Assembly: GCA_002428325.1 (NCBI GenBank)
Contig: DIVR01000067.1
Span: forward strand, 39,520-103,519
DNA: 64,000 bases
Source: a bacterium UBP4_UBA6127
GTDB lineage: Bacteria > UBP4 > UBA4092
Direction: 5' to 3'
Of this stretch, positions 37,001-45,277 are shown piece by piece (the first letter of the stretch is position 1; each line of letters begins with the position of its first letter). A program made the translations under genes and the position numbers. Under the pieces are notes generated by a model, which did no database searches, had not been told where the DNA came from, and was given only the letters and a program-made list of their open reading frames with translations.

Positions 37001-38175
37001 GAATTGATTTTCGACATATGCCCGATATATTAATGGTTGATGGACAGTCCACCACCCTGGCCGAAGCCTTTGAAAAGAAAGGGACTATCTTTACCAATGC
37101 CCTCAAAGAAGGGAAGACCCTCTGGCTTCAGGAACTTACACCCCAGACAGCCGCCCTATACCAAAAGCTTCTGGGAATTAAAATCCAGTTAACACCTGTT
37201 CAGGAACAAAATGTCTGTAAGGACGATTATCATCCCCTGTCGGAAGGACTGAATAATTCTGATTTATGCTGGGCAAATATCGGCAGCGGCGAAGATATCC
37301 TCCACTATGTGTTAACACTGGATACGACAGTGCCGCAAATCCCTTTACTGAAAACTGTGGATGTGAAATGGGCCCATTATTCCGCCTGGGCAGAACAGCA
37401 TAAAGTCGGAAAAATGTTCAGGATAATGGAGAATTTTATCGGGACCCGGCATGGATTGATTCTTGTTCCGTATGGAAAGGGGCAGATTGTGTTTTCACAA
37501 TTGGCATTACCGGAAGCCAGGCTCTTTGATAACCGTGCCAGGAGAATTGCCTCCCGATTGTTAAGCAATATGGGATATGTTCATTCATCTGAGACTAATC
37601 CCCTGACCACCCAGGTAAGTTCATTGATCACTGACAAAGGTTACCTCCAGGGATGGCTGGCCTGCGGACCTTTCACCCCTACTGACCCCAAAGAAATTAT
37701 TACTCAGGATTATATTGGCTATGAAGGAACTGTTCAGGCCCGTGAAGAAATGTACAGCGGGGGCAAGACTTGGAAAAAGGTTTTCATAACAACGGAGGAT
37801 CTAAATCTTCAGGATACAACAATAATGGGTCCCCAGGGGACATCGGCTGCGTATCTTGAAACCTATCTTTACTCACCGGTAAGCAGGGAAGTCCTCTTAT
37901 ATATGCCGGATATGCTTTATCTTTGGGTAAACTATGCCGATGGATTGAAAGTCTGGGTCAACGGGGAAGACATGTATATCGATAAGAATCTGACCCCCAA
38001 AGATAAACCAACATTGCCGGTTAAAATCGGACCTTTGAAGCTTTTCAAGGGATGGAATCGAATATTAGTCAAAACAGGGCATCAAATCGGACCTTGGAAT
38101 TTCTCCATGAGGATTGGTTTTGATTCAGGTAAACCAGCCAGCGATTTAATATTTTCTCTGGAACCTCCCCAGTAA
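34012..38175 (+). CDS. Very large secreted GH2-family glycosidase
   Basis: A 1387-residue protein with a signal-like N-terminus. About residues 60-220 form a GH2 sugar-binding domain, about 225-345 the Ig-like domain, and about 350-640 the barrel. Acid/base N462-E463 (WSACNE) and nucleophile E532 (INEFSQL) are present. Two later stretches (about 765-960 and 985-1150) look like class I glutamine-amidotransferase-type folds, as in some beta-galactosidase accessory domains (ALLDDSGETAVLLNNL; DILMVDGQST). The end (about 1200-1387) resembles a beta-sandwich. Likely beta-galactosidase, glucuronidase or mannosidase; which one is not determinable. Confidence 0.86.
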   Translation: MNKQRSLINNLLKKTALIVLIVLMTGFITTGGVTVMTTSQSRSISSSKPHYRPSLCLNGEWDFMPMEKVYLNYPPEGTWSGEKIKVPSPWNRLNASVEGNWRAYRNFDYPEEWNWARAGWYRKYFFLPCPVKDPVKDEGYRAKLRFSAVMHRCEIYLNGVKVGENGEGYLPFELDVTDALIPDDLNRLEVLVAENQKLDWLYLYPPGSWYAWNNLGIWQDVEIFSEPAAHIEDIFAKPSVREKCLNSEILIVNESDQPYPYLLKSSVREKDSTVKRFPEQEGIIPPHSSQKVELHLPWKNPHLWSPETPQLYYLEAQLLHRKKDESPGIETDRKTIRFGFREFWIEGRSFYLNGMPVKLKVDGWHYMGPAQQNKEYARLWYQLVKETGGNAVRLHAMPYPPLYLDMADEMGLLVIDESAIYGSGGNLALKEKAFWNHARDHVSRLVKRDRNHPSVILWSACNEIIWRGGEESFQPLLSLQSTILEIDSTRPVSFDENDSDLGGKASVYSGHYDDIGHWKMRNIKNKPFIINEFSQLFYGDCHEASYWGGDEAYESFNGRLTAASEEVRQMIWGLREMEAASFGPWNIVWYALYPMPERRHYLQWDYLEEPGMKPDMIQPHSVTLNYGFDSNLPPWRPNPVYRKIKAAYAPRAVHLHGENSRIYGGTSTERDLFIFNDVYKDSRFEVEWSLQKGEKLLHQEKFICHLNPFGMLKETIQIPFPKVTQKETITFKALLKENGIKCHEDTREFQVFPELADFQTKEASEKPAALLDDSGETAVLLNNLKYPFQRIKSLSELNPEHYEKLIVGSNSLTQMSLKEFAENTSLQVFLDKGGKALCLENSFKNAQGNLLNRIPKEAQYVHPDSSPQHPLIAGTSPEDFSFWGKDETVTRQAYPRPDQGNALSILDIGERDNGLSYSALLEIHQGKGMILLNQLELVKHCKDEPIAALMLKNLLNYKSKEQSAKNITFALSADTASPLWKFIQPLKVSESPLPPERIDFRHMPDILMVDGQSTTLAEAFEKKGTIFTNALKEGKTLWLQELTPQTAALYQKLLGIKIQLTPVQEQNVCKDDYHPLSEGLNNSDLCWANIGSGEDILHYVLTLDTTVPQIPLLKTVDVKWAHYSAWAEQHKVGKMFRIMENFIGTRHGLILVPYGKGQIVFSQLALPEARLFDNRARRIASRLLSNMGYVHSSETNPLTTQVSSLITDKGYLQGWLACGPFTPTDPKEIITQDYIGYEGTVQAREEMYSGGKTWKKVFITTEDLNLQDTTIMGPQGTSAAYLETYLYSPVSREVLLYMPDMLYLWVNYADGLKVWVNGEDMYIDKNLTPKDKPTLPVKIGPLKLFKGWNRILVKTGHQIGPWNFSMRIGFDSGKPASDLIFSLEPPQ

Positions 38176-38181
38176 AAATAT

Positions 38182-38215
38182 GGGGAAAAACCATGGATAT
38201 AAAAGGTTTCTCCCC
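38182..38215. terminator. Hairpin between GH2 and zinc-ribbon genes
   Basis: Arms GGGGAAAAACC (38182-38192) and GGTTTCTCCCC (38205-38215) pair with one mismatch. T tracts are poor, so it is a weak bidirectional terminator for the convergent genes. Confidence 0.5.
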
Positions 38216-38252
38216 TGTTGATTTTAAATAATATTACCCTCTGCCACCGGGA

Positions 38253-38618
38253 TCAACGGGTAAAGGGACCTCTTACTATCTGTTCTCCACAAAAGAGACA
38301 TCTGTTTTTTCGGCTGACAACTTTCCGGTGGCACTGAGGACATTCCTCGGGAGGGGATTGGGCTACTCGGCCATCCAGTCGGCCATCCTGCAAATCCACT
38401 TCATTGATTTTCTGAACCAACATCTCATCCGTATATCCATGTACATCCTTTAGAATAATCCAGAGGGCCTCTGTAATCATTAAGAGTCTTTCAATGTCAT
38501 TTTTAATAGCTTCAACTTCACCCAAGGCATGGGATGCTTTGGAAGAAGCATCTTGCTCGGACATGGATTCATAGGAATTCTGTACCGCTTTATTAAAGGC
38601 CCATCCTGTAAATAGCAT
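38253..38618 (-). CDS. Small zinc-ribbon protein of unknown function
   Basis: A 121-residue protein. The N-terminal ~75 residues are helical (KASHALGEVEAIKNDIERLLMI), possibly coiled-coil. The C-terminus has a CxxC...CxxC zinc ribbon with C93, C96, C107 and C110. AAGGA lies about 4 bases before the start. It is the last gene of a minus-strand run starting with the NIF3-like gene. I cannot assign a function. Confidence 0.75.
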   Translation of the reverse strand: MLFTGWAFNKAVQNSYESMSEQDASSKASHALGEVEAIKNDIERLLMITEALWIILKDVHGYTDEMLVQKINEVDLQDGRLDGRVAQSPPEECPQCHRKVVSRKNRCLFCGEQIVRGPFTR

Positions 38619-38738
38619 ATTCCTTATCTCCCAATTTCTCTTGATAAAATCATCGTGGAATTAAGCATCATTATTAAGTGTATAAGTAAACCACATCCGG
38701 GGAAAATGAACAACAGGAAGAAAGGACCTAGAGAGGTA

Positions 38739-39560
38739 TCAATCATCATCGAGGCATTGCTGGACAAATTCGGCAAGAGATTTTCTATAAGGCTCTCCAG
38801 TGATTTCGCCTCCCTCATTATGGTTTCCCTTAAGCATGAAAAACTGTTTAGGGGAATGAGCTGTTTCAAACAGCCTTTCCGCATGGGTGAAAGGAATCAT
38901 ATCATCTTCATTACTATGGCAGATCATGACCGGGCATCGGACTTTACCTATTTTGGAAATTGAATCATATTGAATTGTTGCAATGGAAGTTAAGGGATTG
39001 TGCGGATAGAGTTCTTTTCCGATATCCATGACAGAAGTAAAGGTGCTTTCCACAATCAACCCCAAAGGTTTTACTTTTGATGCCAGATCTATGGCCAGGG
39101 CTCCACCCAAAGAACGGCCAAACAAGATAACTTTATAGGGGTCCATATCGGTTCTGGAATGGAGATAATTCCAGGCAGCCAGGGCATCCTGATAGGTTCC
39201 TTCTTCAGAGAGGATTCCTTTACTACTTCCATATCCCCGATAATCAAAAATAAAAAGGTTCACTTCCAAATGATGAAGAAATTGGATTTGGTCAAGCCGA
39301 TGGCTGATATTACCAAAGTTACCATGGAAGATCAGCAGAGTTACTTTAGCATTGGGAAATGGGATATACCAACCATGAAGTTTTACCTGGTCCTGGGTAT
39401 GGAAATAGATATCTTCATAAGGAAGACCCAGTGTTTCAGGAGTGCCATCCATTTTTCTGACTGGATGATAGACATGGGACTTTTCAAAATGCCTGAAATA
39501 AAAATACACACCAAATCCTGCCAAAATAATTCCGACCAGGGTATATGTGAATATCTGCAT
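38739..39560 (-). CDS. Membrane-anchored alpha/beta hydrolase
   Basis: Starting at the ATG at 39560 gives 273 residues, beginning MQIFTYTLVGIILAGFG, a membrane anchor; a GTG at 39602 would add 14 residues. GGAGGT lies 15 bases before the ATG. The hydrolase signature shows LIFHGNFGNISHR (oxyanion region), ILFGRSLGGALA (nucleophile Ser), NEDDMIPF (Asp) and GNHNEGG (His), as in ABHD17/BEM46-like serine hydrolases. The substrate is unknown. Confidence 0.85.
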   Translation of the reverse strand: MQIFTYTLVGIILAGFGVYFYFRHFEKSHVYHPVRKMDGTPETLGLPYEDIYFHTQDQVKLHGWYIPFPNAKVTLLIFHGNFGNISHRLDQIQFLHHLEVNLFIFDYRGYGSSKGILSEEGTYQDALAAWNYLHSRTDMDPYKVILFGRSLGGALAIDLASKVKPLGLIVESTFTSVMDIGKELYPHNPLTSIATIQYDSISKIGKVRCPVMICHSNEDDMIPFTHAERLFETAHSPKQFFMLKGNHNEGGEITGEPYRKSLAEFVQQCLDDD

Positions 39561-39656
39561 CAAAATAAATCTCTGACCTCCGTCAATACAAATCCCGCTC
39601 ACAATAAATATAGGCCAGTTTCAATGAATTTACAGGAAAAAGAGGTTAGAATTCGG

Positions 39657-40679
39657 TTAATTCAGCAAGGATTGAACGGTTTTAAAAGCCTCATCTACAG
39701 TAATGGCAATCATGCATTCATGGGAAAGGGAACACTCTCTCATCAGGCAGGGAGCGCAATCAACAGGATGCCTAAGCACCTGGATGATACCCTTCCCCAC
39801 AGGAGAGGTCGATTTCCAATCTGTAGGCCCAAATAAAGCCAGTAAAGGGACCTCCAGGGCAGCTGCCAAATGCATGGGACCCGAATCATTGGTTATGAAG
39901 AGCCGGCAGGATTTTATACAGGCAGCCAACTGAATCAAACTGGTTTTTCCAGCCATATTAATGGCTCCAGAACCCATTTTATCTGCCATTACCTGGAGAA
40001 ATGCAACATCCCCCGGAGCCCCAAATAACAGGATTTTGGCCTGATAAGATTGAGCTATCTGTTTTCCCAGCTCCATATACCGTTCGGCAGGCCAGCATTT
40101 TGCTCCTCCATAGGCAGCGCCAGGATTCATTCCAATAATGAAATCATCCGGCTTAACTCCCTGCTCTGCCAATATGGCTTTGGCTTCTGAGATGTCAGCC
40201 TCAGAAAGGTAAAAATCAGGGTTAGCATCGAAATCCTGTGTTCCGGACAAAGGTTTAAGAAGCTGTAAATAATAATCTACCATTCGAGGGATATTGCCTG
40301 GAGGTGGGACCCGATGGGTCAGAAGGCATCGACGGATGCCATAGGCATATCCCAGCCGATCAGGTACTCCAGCATATTTCATTTCTAATACTGTGGAAAG
40401 GGAATTAGTCAAAAGAATCCCCAAATCAAATCCTTGGGATTTCTGAGATTCTCCCCAACGGGACAGGGAAGATAAGCTATGATGCCCGGGGGGAGAAATA
40501 ATCGCTGATATTTCCGGCCTGGACTTCCAAATATCGGCCACTGATTTCCGGGCAACAACCGATATCGGAGTGTCCGGATAAAGCTGACGTAAGGCTCTGA
40601 CGGTAGGAAATGCCAAAATGGCATCCCCCAGCCAATTTGGACTTCTGAGCAGAATATGTTTAGGAGTAGCAGTTGCCAT
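39657..40679 (-). CDS. waaF: Glycosyltransferase family 9 (heptosyltransferase II type)
   Basis: A 340-residue protein with the GT9 pattern: HILLRSPNWLGDAILAFPTVRAL at the start, MNPGAAYGGAKCWPAERY in the middle and FITNDSGPMHLAAALEVPLLALFGPTDW for the nucleotide-sugar site. These match WaaF, which adds the second heptose to the LPS inner core at the cytoplasmic face. It lies 16 bases after the NIF3-like gene. With the GmhA-like gene at 59815 it argues for heptose in the envelope. No clear ribosome binding site precedes the ATG. Confidence 0.88.
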   Translation of the reverse strand: MATATPKHILLRSPNWLGDAILAFPTVRALRQLYPDTPISVVARKSVADIWKSRPEISAIISPPGHHSLSSLSRWGESQKSQGFDLGILLTNSLSTVLEMKYAGVPDRLGYAYGIRRCLLTHRVPPPGNIPRMVDYYLQLLKPLSGTQDFDANPDFYLSEADISEAKAILAEQGVKPDDFIIGMNPGAAYGGAKCWPAERYMELGKQIAQSYQAKILLFGAPGDVAFLQVMADKMGSGAINMAGKTSLIQLAACIKSCRLFITNDSGPMHLAAALEVPLLALFGPTDWKSTSPVGKGIIQVLRHPVDCAPCLMRECSLSHECMIAITVDEAFKTVQSLLN

Positions 40680-40695
40680 AGGAGGGCCGGGATAC

Positions 40696-41808
40696 CTAAA
40701 TCAATCTCAGGGGGTCTGCCCCTGTTTTGGAAAGATAACACTTAAGATTCAGATTGGAATCCTGGATATGTTTCTGTAATCGTTGATGGAGTACCGGAAT
40801 AAACCGGGCTTCACTGAAATAATGCCCGATATCCAACACACAAAATCCCTGGCTGAGGGCATCCTGGGCTGCATGATATTTAAGGTCTCCGGTAATCAGG
40901 AGGTCACATCCGGCTGCCTGAGTCCGGGAAATATAATCAGCCCCGCTGCCTGTGATAATGCCAACCGTTTTAACCTTCTGTTTTGGGTTTCCTACCGCTT
41001 TCATCCAGGGAACCTTGAGGTTACGTTTCAAGGCTTTGGCAAAATCATCCAGTTTCATGGGAGTTTTCAGCTCTCCCTTCACCCCGATGGAGGCTTGAGG
41101 ATGGGGATTTTCCAGAAGATAGATATCATAAGCAGGCTCTTCATAAGGATGGGCTGAACGCATGGCCCGGATAACAGTTTCGGTTTGAGCTGCTGGAACC
41201 AGGACTTCCAGCCTGATTTCTTCCGCTGTTTCAAAAGTCCCGGCCTTTCCCAAAAAAGGTTTGGATTTCTCCGAACCCCGGAAAGTCCCAGTCCCTTTTA
41301 ACCGGAAGGAACAGGAATCATAATCGCCAATAATGCCGCCTCCGGCTTCAAAAATGGCATAGCTGACCTTTTCCAGATGAGTTTCAGGAACAAAGACGGT
41401 GAGTTTGTGGAATTTCACATGGTCTGCTGGCAAAAGGGCACGGATATTCAGAAGTCCGATATCTCCGGCCAGAGAATGGCAAGTTCCACCCGGCGAAAAA
41501 TCCAGATTGGTATGCAGGGAATAAACAGCAATCTGATGTTGTATCAATGATTCAAAGAGAGAATACCGGGGGTCTGAATCCGTCAACCGTTTAACCGGCC
41601 GGAATAAAAGGGGATGATGGGTGACAATCAAATCTACCTGCAGCCGAATGGCTTCTTTTACCACCGGCTCGGTTACTTCCAAAGCCGCCAGTAGTCTCTG
41701 GCAGTCGGCTGTCCGCCTCCCGACCTGCAACCCAACCGGGTCTCCCGCATCCGCCAGATAGGGAGGGTACCAGTTTTCCAGAACCTTAATAATCGCATTC
41801 ACCTTCAT
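40696..41808 (-). CDS. NIF3-like dinuclear metal-centre protein
   Basis: The ATG at 41808 gives 370 residues; an upstream GTG at 41847 is possible. N-terminal metal site motifs (GDPVGLQVG, LIVTHHPLLF, YSLHTNLDFSPGG) and C-terminal ones (GSGADYISRTQAAGCDLLITGDLKYH, VLDIGHYFSE) match NIF3/YqfO proteins. Between them, about 100 residues form the PII-like insertion (HKLTVFVPETHLEKVSYAIF) found in long members. The biochemical role is unsettled. TATAAT ends 9 bases before the ATG with no ribosome binding site. Confidence 0.9.
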   Translation of the reverse strand: MKVNAIIKVLENWYPPYLADAGDPVGLQVGRRTADCQRLLAALEVTEPVVKEAIRLQVDLIVTHHPLLFRPVKRLTDSDPRYSLFESLIQHQIAVYSLHTNLDFSPGGTCHSLAGDIGLLNIRALLPADHVKFHKLTVFVPETHLEKVSYAIFEAGGGIIGDYDSCSFRLKGTGTFRGSEKSKPFLGKAGTFETAEEIRLEVLVPAAQTETVIRAMRSAHPYEEPAYDIYLLENPHPQASIGVKGELKTPMKLDDFAKALKRNLKVPWMKAVGNPKQKVKTVGIITGSGADYISRTQAAGCDLLITGDLKYHAAQDALSQGFCVLDIGHYFSEARFIPVLHQRLQKHIQDSNLNLKCYLSKTGADPLRLI

Positions 41809-41817
41809 GATGCAATC

Positions 41818-41823
41818 ATTATA
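41818..41823 (-). promoter_or_regulatory. -10-like box immediately before the NIF3-like gene
   Basis: TATAAT on the minus strand (41823-41818) ends 9 bases before the ATG at 41808, leaving no room for a ribosome binding site. Confidence 0.45.
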
Positions 41824-41924
41824 ACTGAGGATGCCGGCTTTACCCACCTATCCCCTGGCTTTTTTTTCTGCCCCAGCCTCCCTTCTGAGAACCCCCTCCC
41901 CCAATGACCCATCTCTTGGACAAT

Positions 41925-41975
41925 AAACGGCCAAGTAACGGAGCGCCTCTGACCCTCTCCGTTACAACTCCGTTT
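41925..41975. repeat. REP-like palindrome, family 1, copy B
   Basis: The right core arm GACCCTCTCCGTTA (41951-41964) is intact. The left arm TAACGGAGCGCCTC (41936-41949) has three differences from the other copies. Outer arms AAACGG (41925-41930) and CCGTTT (41970-41975) pair across 5-base bulges. Confidence 0.85.
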
Positions 41976-42427
41976 TCCAACCCCTTATTTCCAGTATTAT
42001 TTTCCTTAATAGAGAAACGCCTGTTAGGTATAATAAGAGGGAGAAAAATAGGCTTTGACCTTTACTTGGAGTCTAAACATTCGGGATATCCCCGGTTAAA
42101 ACTTTCTTAAAGAGAGAATACGGAGATATGGAAAGTGGTTGTCAAAAATACAACTTCTTTATTATCAATGATTCCAAATTATTCATCTATTCAGTTTCCT
42201 TTCTCAAGGGATAGACGTCTCTCTGACAAACAGAGGAGCTATTTGAGAATGATTCTTAGATAATCCTTAGAAATAATCACTCCCAAAGACTAAAAGAATC
42301 CTTCCAATTATCACAATTACTTAAAGAGTTTTTTAGAAATTTTTGCTATTCTTTATCATATTATCTGGTTTGATAATCCTGTTAATTCTGTTATCACAAT
42401 CAATAAATCACATAGAGGTGGCTGACG

Positions 42428-45211
42428 ATGCCTAAAAAAGGTAATCAAAAATTTGATATTCATGTTATTTCCCAAACCCATTGGGATCGGGAATGGAGAT
42501 ATTCCTTCCAGAAAAATCGGATGTATCTGGTCGATATGATGGATGATTTACTGAATATTCTGGAGAAGGACCCTGAATATAAGCATTATCATCTGGATTC
42601 CCAGACCATTCCCCTGGAAGATTACCTGGCCATAAGGCCCGAAAACAAAAATCGAATCAAAAAGCTAGTCCAGGATGGCAGGCTTTTAATAGGGCCTTGG
42701 TATTGTCTTCCTGATGAATTTTTGATTTCCGGAGAATCTCTGGTTCGAAATCTTCTTTGGGGTCATCGGTTATCTAAGGAATATGGTGAACCCATGAAAG
42801 TCGGTTATACCCCCTTTTCATGGGGACAAATTTCCCAACTTCCCCAGGTATATGCCGGTTTTGGAATCGATAATATTCTCTTTTATCGAGGCGTCAGTTC
42901 TCATGAAGCTCCCAAGGCAGAATTTATCTGGGAAGGTGCGGATGGAACCCAAGCATTGACCTCAAGGTTTTCCAGTTGGCCTCGGTACAATTTCTGGTAT
43001 TTTGTGTATCGTCGAGTCATATTCGGCCGTGAGTCCTATGAACGAGATTATCGATGGACAGAAGGCGGCCTGCCTTTCAAAGTCTGTGATGAATGGGCGG
43101 GAATTGATGCCGATTATGAAATGCTGGATCCCAAGGATAGTTACCATGGGCGGAAAATTAAAGAATTTTGCGATGAACTGGTAGATATGCAAAAGGATGA
43201 TTTCTCCACTAATCAGCTGGTCTGGATGAACGGACATGACAGCAGTGCTCCCCATGCGAAAGAACCCCGGTTAATCAAAGACTGCCAGAAAGCGCGACCC
43301 AATGATAATGTCATCCATAGCAGTTTCCCCCAGTATATTGAAAAACTTAAGAAATCCGTCAAAGACCTGGTAACCATTAAAGGTGAAATGCGTTATGGAT
43401 ATCGAACACCCTCCATATCCGTTCTCTATGGGTATGTCACCTCAGCCCGAATGTATTTAAAACAATTGAATACAGCCACTGAGCGAAAACTGCAGAATTA
43501 TGCGGAACCTTTCGCTTCAGTCAACTGGTTATTGGGAGATGAATACCCCCAGGGATTTCTGGATATGTCCTGGAAATGGTTGATGGAAAACCATGGACAT
43601 GATGCCATTGGAGGCTGCAGTGTGGATGGGGTTCATGAAGATATGGTCTTCCGTTACCGGCAATCAGCAGAAATCTCCCAGAATGTCTTGTATAAATCCT
43701 TCCAGAATATTGTGAAACGTATTGATACCCTGGATAAACCTGAGGATAGCATTTTTCTGGTTATCTTTAATCCCCTACCCTTCAAACGAACGGAAGTATT
43801 AACTCCCCAGATAGATATCCCCGCTTCATTAGAATGGAAATCTCTGGCATTGAAAGATTTATCTGAGGGGAAAGAAATTTTGTTACAGGTTCGTGATCAG
43901 GAATCAACCTATCCTGTTATGCAGACCATGAAGGATACCCCCATGATGTTCTCTGTTAAACGGGTCAGCGCTCATTTTACAGCAGAAAATATTCCCTCCA
44001 TGGGGTACAAGGTTTATGAAGTGATCCGGAAAAATTCCATTAAACGGAATTTTGGCACCCTTTCTCCTGAACCAGGAGTAATGGAAAATACATTCATAAA
44101 GGTAACCCTGCAATCCGATGGAAGTATCAATCTGATTGATAAAGAAACCGGAAATGAATTTAAAAATCTCCATTATTTTGAAGACCGTGGGGAATCGGGT
44201 TCTCCCTGGGTCACAAAACCCCCTTATTTCGATAAGGTTTTTACCACCCTCAACCAGAAGGCTGAGATAATCCTCATTGAATCAGGCCCTTTAAAATCAT
44301 CCTATGAAATCTCATGGGTTCTGATGCTACCGGAATCTTTGAATGCAGACGGAACCAAACGCAGTGATGTGGTTAAACCTGTTAAAATTCGTTCAATTAT
44401 AACCCTCAAGGCTGGCAGCAAATCCCTGGAATTCGAGACTCATGTTGATAATACGGTTGAATATCACCGGTTAAGAGTCTGCTTCCCTTCCGATGTGGAA
44501 GCTCATTATCACCATGCAGACGGGCAATTTGATGTCCTGAAAAGAGCCATTGAAAATCCGGATGACAGCGAATGGAATGAATCCTTGATGAGGGATAAGC
44601 CTCAGAATAATTTTGTGGATGTTCCCAGCCGCCAGCGGTCGCTGGCCATCTTTAACGATGGTATCAAAGAATATGAAGTGATGGATGATAAACATAAAAC
44701 CATTGCCTTGACCCTCCTGAGGTCTTTCTCCATCAAAATTGACCTCTTAGGTGAAGGGGGAGTCGATTACCGGGAACAGATGAAAGGCAGCCAGTGTCTG
44801 GGACATCAGGTTTATCGTTATTCACTCTATCCGCACCTGGGAGAATGGGATAAATCCAATGTTCTGGAAAAAGCCCTTGAGTTTAACCAGCCCAGCCGAA
44901 TTGTCCAATGTGGAAAAGCAACCCATCCGGGAACTCTTCCGGCAACAGAATCTTCTTTCTTATCCATCCCAATGGGGACGGTTTTGAGTGCCCTAAAAAT
45001 GGCTGAAGACAAACTAGGGTTGGTGATCAGGCTCTATAATCCTTCAGTTAAAGCTATCAAGGGAGATATTAAATTCTCCCGACCCTTGATTTCAGCTTCG
45101 TTGACAGATATGGAAGAAAATGAGCTCAAGAAACTAAAAATCAATCAGGAGGGGTCCCTGAGTATCGATATTAAAGCGAAAAAGGTTCAGACCCTTAAAT
45201 TAATCTTTTGA
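42428..45211 (+). CDS. GH38-family alpha-mannosidase-like protein, altered active site
   Basis: A 927-residue protein. The GH38 start VISQTHWDREW supplies zinc ligands H18 and D20. The helical domain (DAIGGCSVDGVHEDMVFRYRQ) and the long beta C-terminus are typical. The usual nucleophile motif (PDSFG) reads P129-F130-S131-W132-G133, so the catalytic and zinc-binding Asp is Phe. The later site reads MNGHDSSAPH. It may be inactive, use another carboxylate, or belong to a divergent clade. No signal peptide; likely cytoplasmic. GAGGTG precedes the start and a strong terminator follows. Confidence 0.88.
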   Translation: MPKKGNQKFDIHVISQTHWDREWRYSFQKNRMYLVDMMDDLLNILEKDPEYKHYHLDSQTIPLEDYLAIRPENKNRIKKLVQDGRLLIGPWYCLPDEFLISGESLVRNLLWGHRLSKEYGEPMKVGYTPFSWGQISQLPQVYAGFGIDNILFYRGVSSHEAPKAEFIWEGADGTQALTSRFSSWPRYNFWYFVYRRVIFGRESYERDYRWTEGGLPFKVCDEWAGIDADYEMLDPKDSYHGRKIKEFCDELVDMQKDDFSTNQLVWMNGHDSSAPHAKEPRLIKDCQKARPNDNVIHSSFPQYIEKLKKSVKDLVTIKGEMRYGYRTPSISVLYGYVTSARMYLKQLNTATERKLQNYAEPFASVNWLLGDEYPQGFLDMSWKWLMENHGHDAIGGCSVDGVHEDMVFRYRQSAEISQNVLYKSFQNIVKRIDTLDKPEDSIFLVIFNPLPFKRTEVLTPQIDIPASLEWKSLALKDLSEGKEILLQVRDQESTYPVMQTMKDTPMMFSVKRVSAHFTAENIPSMGYKVYEVIRKNSIKRNFGTLSPEPGVMENTFIKVTLQSDGSINLIDKETGNEFKNLHYFEDRGESGSPWVTKPPYFDKVFTTLNQKAEIILIESGPLKSSYEISWVLMLPESLNADGTKRSDVVKPVKIRSIITLKAGSKSLEFETHVDNTVEYHRLRVCFPSDVEAHYHHADGQFDVLKRAIENPDDSEWNESLMRDKPQNNFVDVPSRQRSLAIFNDGIKEYEVMDDKHKTIALTLLRSFSIKIDLLGEGGVDYREQMKGSQCLGHQVYRYSLYPHLGEWDKSNVLEKALEFNQPSRIVQCGKATHPGTLPATESSFLSIPMGTVLSALKMAEDKLGLVIRLYNPSVKAIKGDIKFSRPLISASLTDMEENELKKLKINQEGSLSIDIKAKKVQTLKLIF

Positions 45212-45230
45212 TTCAGCTGTTAAATTGAAA

Positions 45231-45267
45231 AGAGGCATCTGATTGGATTCAGATGCCTCTTTTTTTA
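45231..45267. terminator. Intrinsic terminator between GH38 and HAD genes
   Basis: Perfect 12-base stem AGAGGCATCTGA (45231-45242) and TCAGATGCCTCT (45249-45260), loop of 6 bases, then a T run. It follows the GH38 gene and faces the end of the convergent HAD gene. Confidence 0.92.
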
Positions 45268-45277
45268 TTCCAATGAT

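Larger units (their letters stand above)
41809..42427. other. Divergent intergenic region
   Basis: This 619-base region between the NIF3-like and GH38 genes contains a REP-like copy (41925-41975). Further on, nested inverted repeats TTCTCAA/TTGAGAA (42201-42207, 42243-42249) and CTCTG/CAGAG (42221-42225, 42231-42235) could form an RNA or operator structure upstream of the GH38 gene. The rest is AT-rich without a gene I can support. GAGGTG precedes the GH38 start. Confidence 0.45.

Noticed and set aside
41866..41920. C-rich sequence resembling the flank of repeat family 2 (CCCTCCCCCAAT)
   Set aside because: Shared words are short and of low complexity, and the hairpin is absent.
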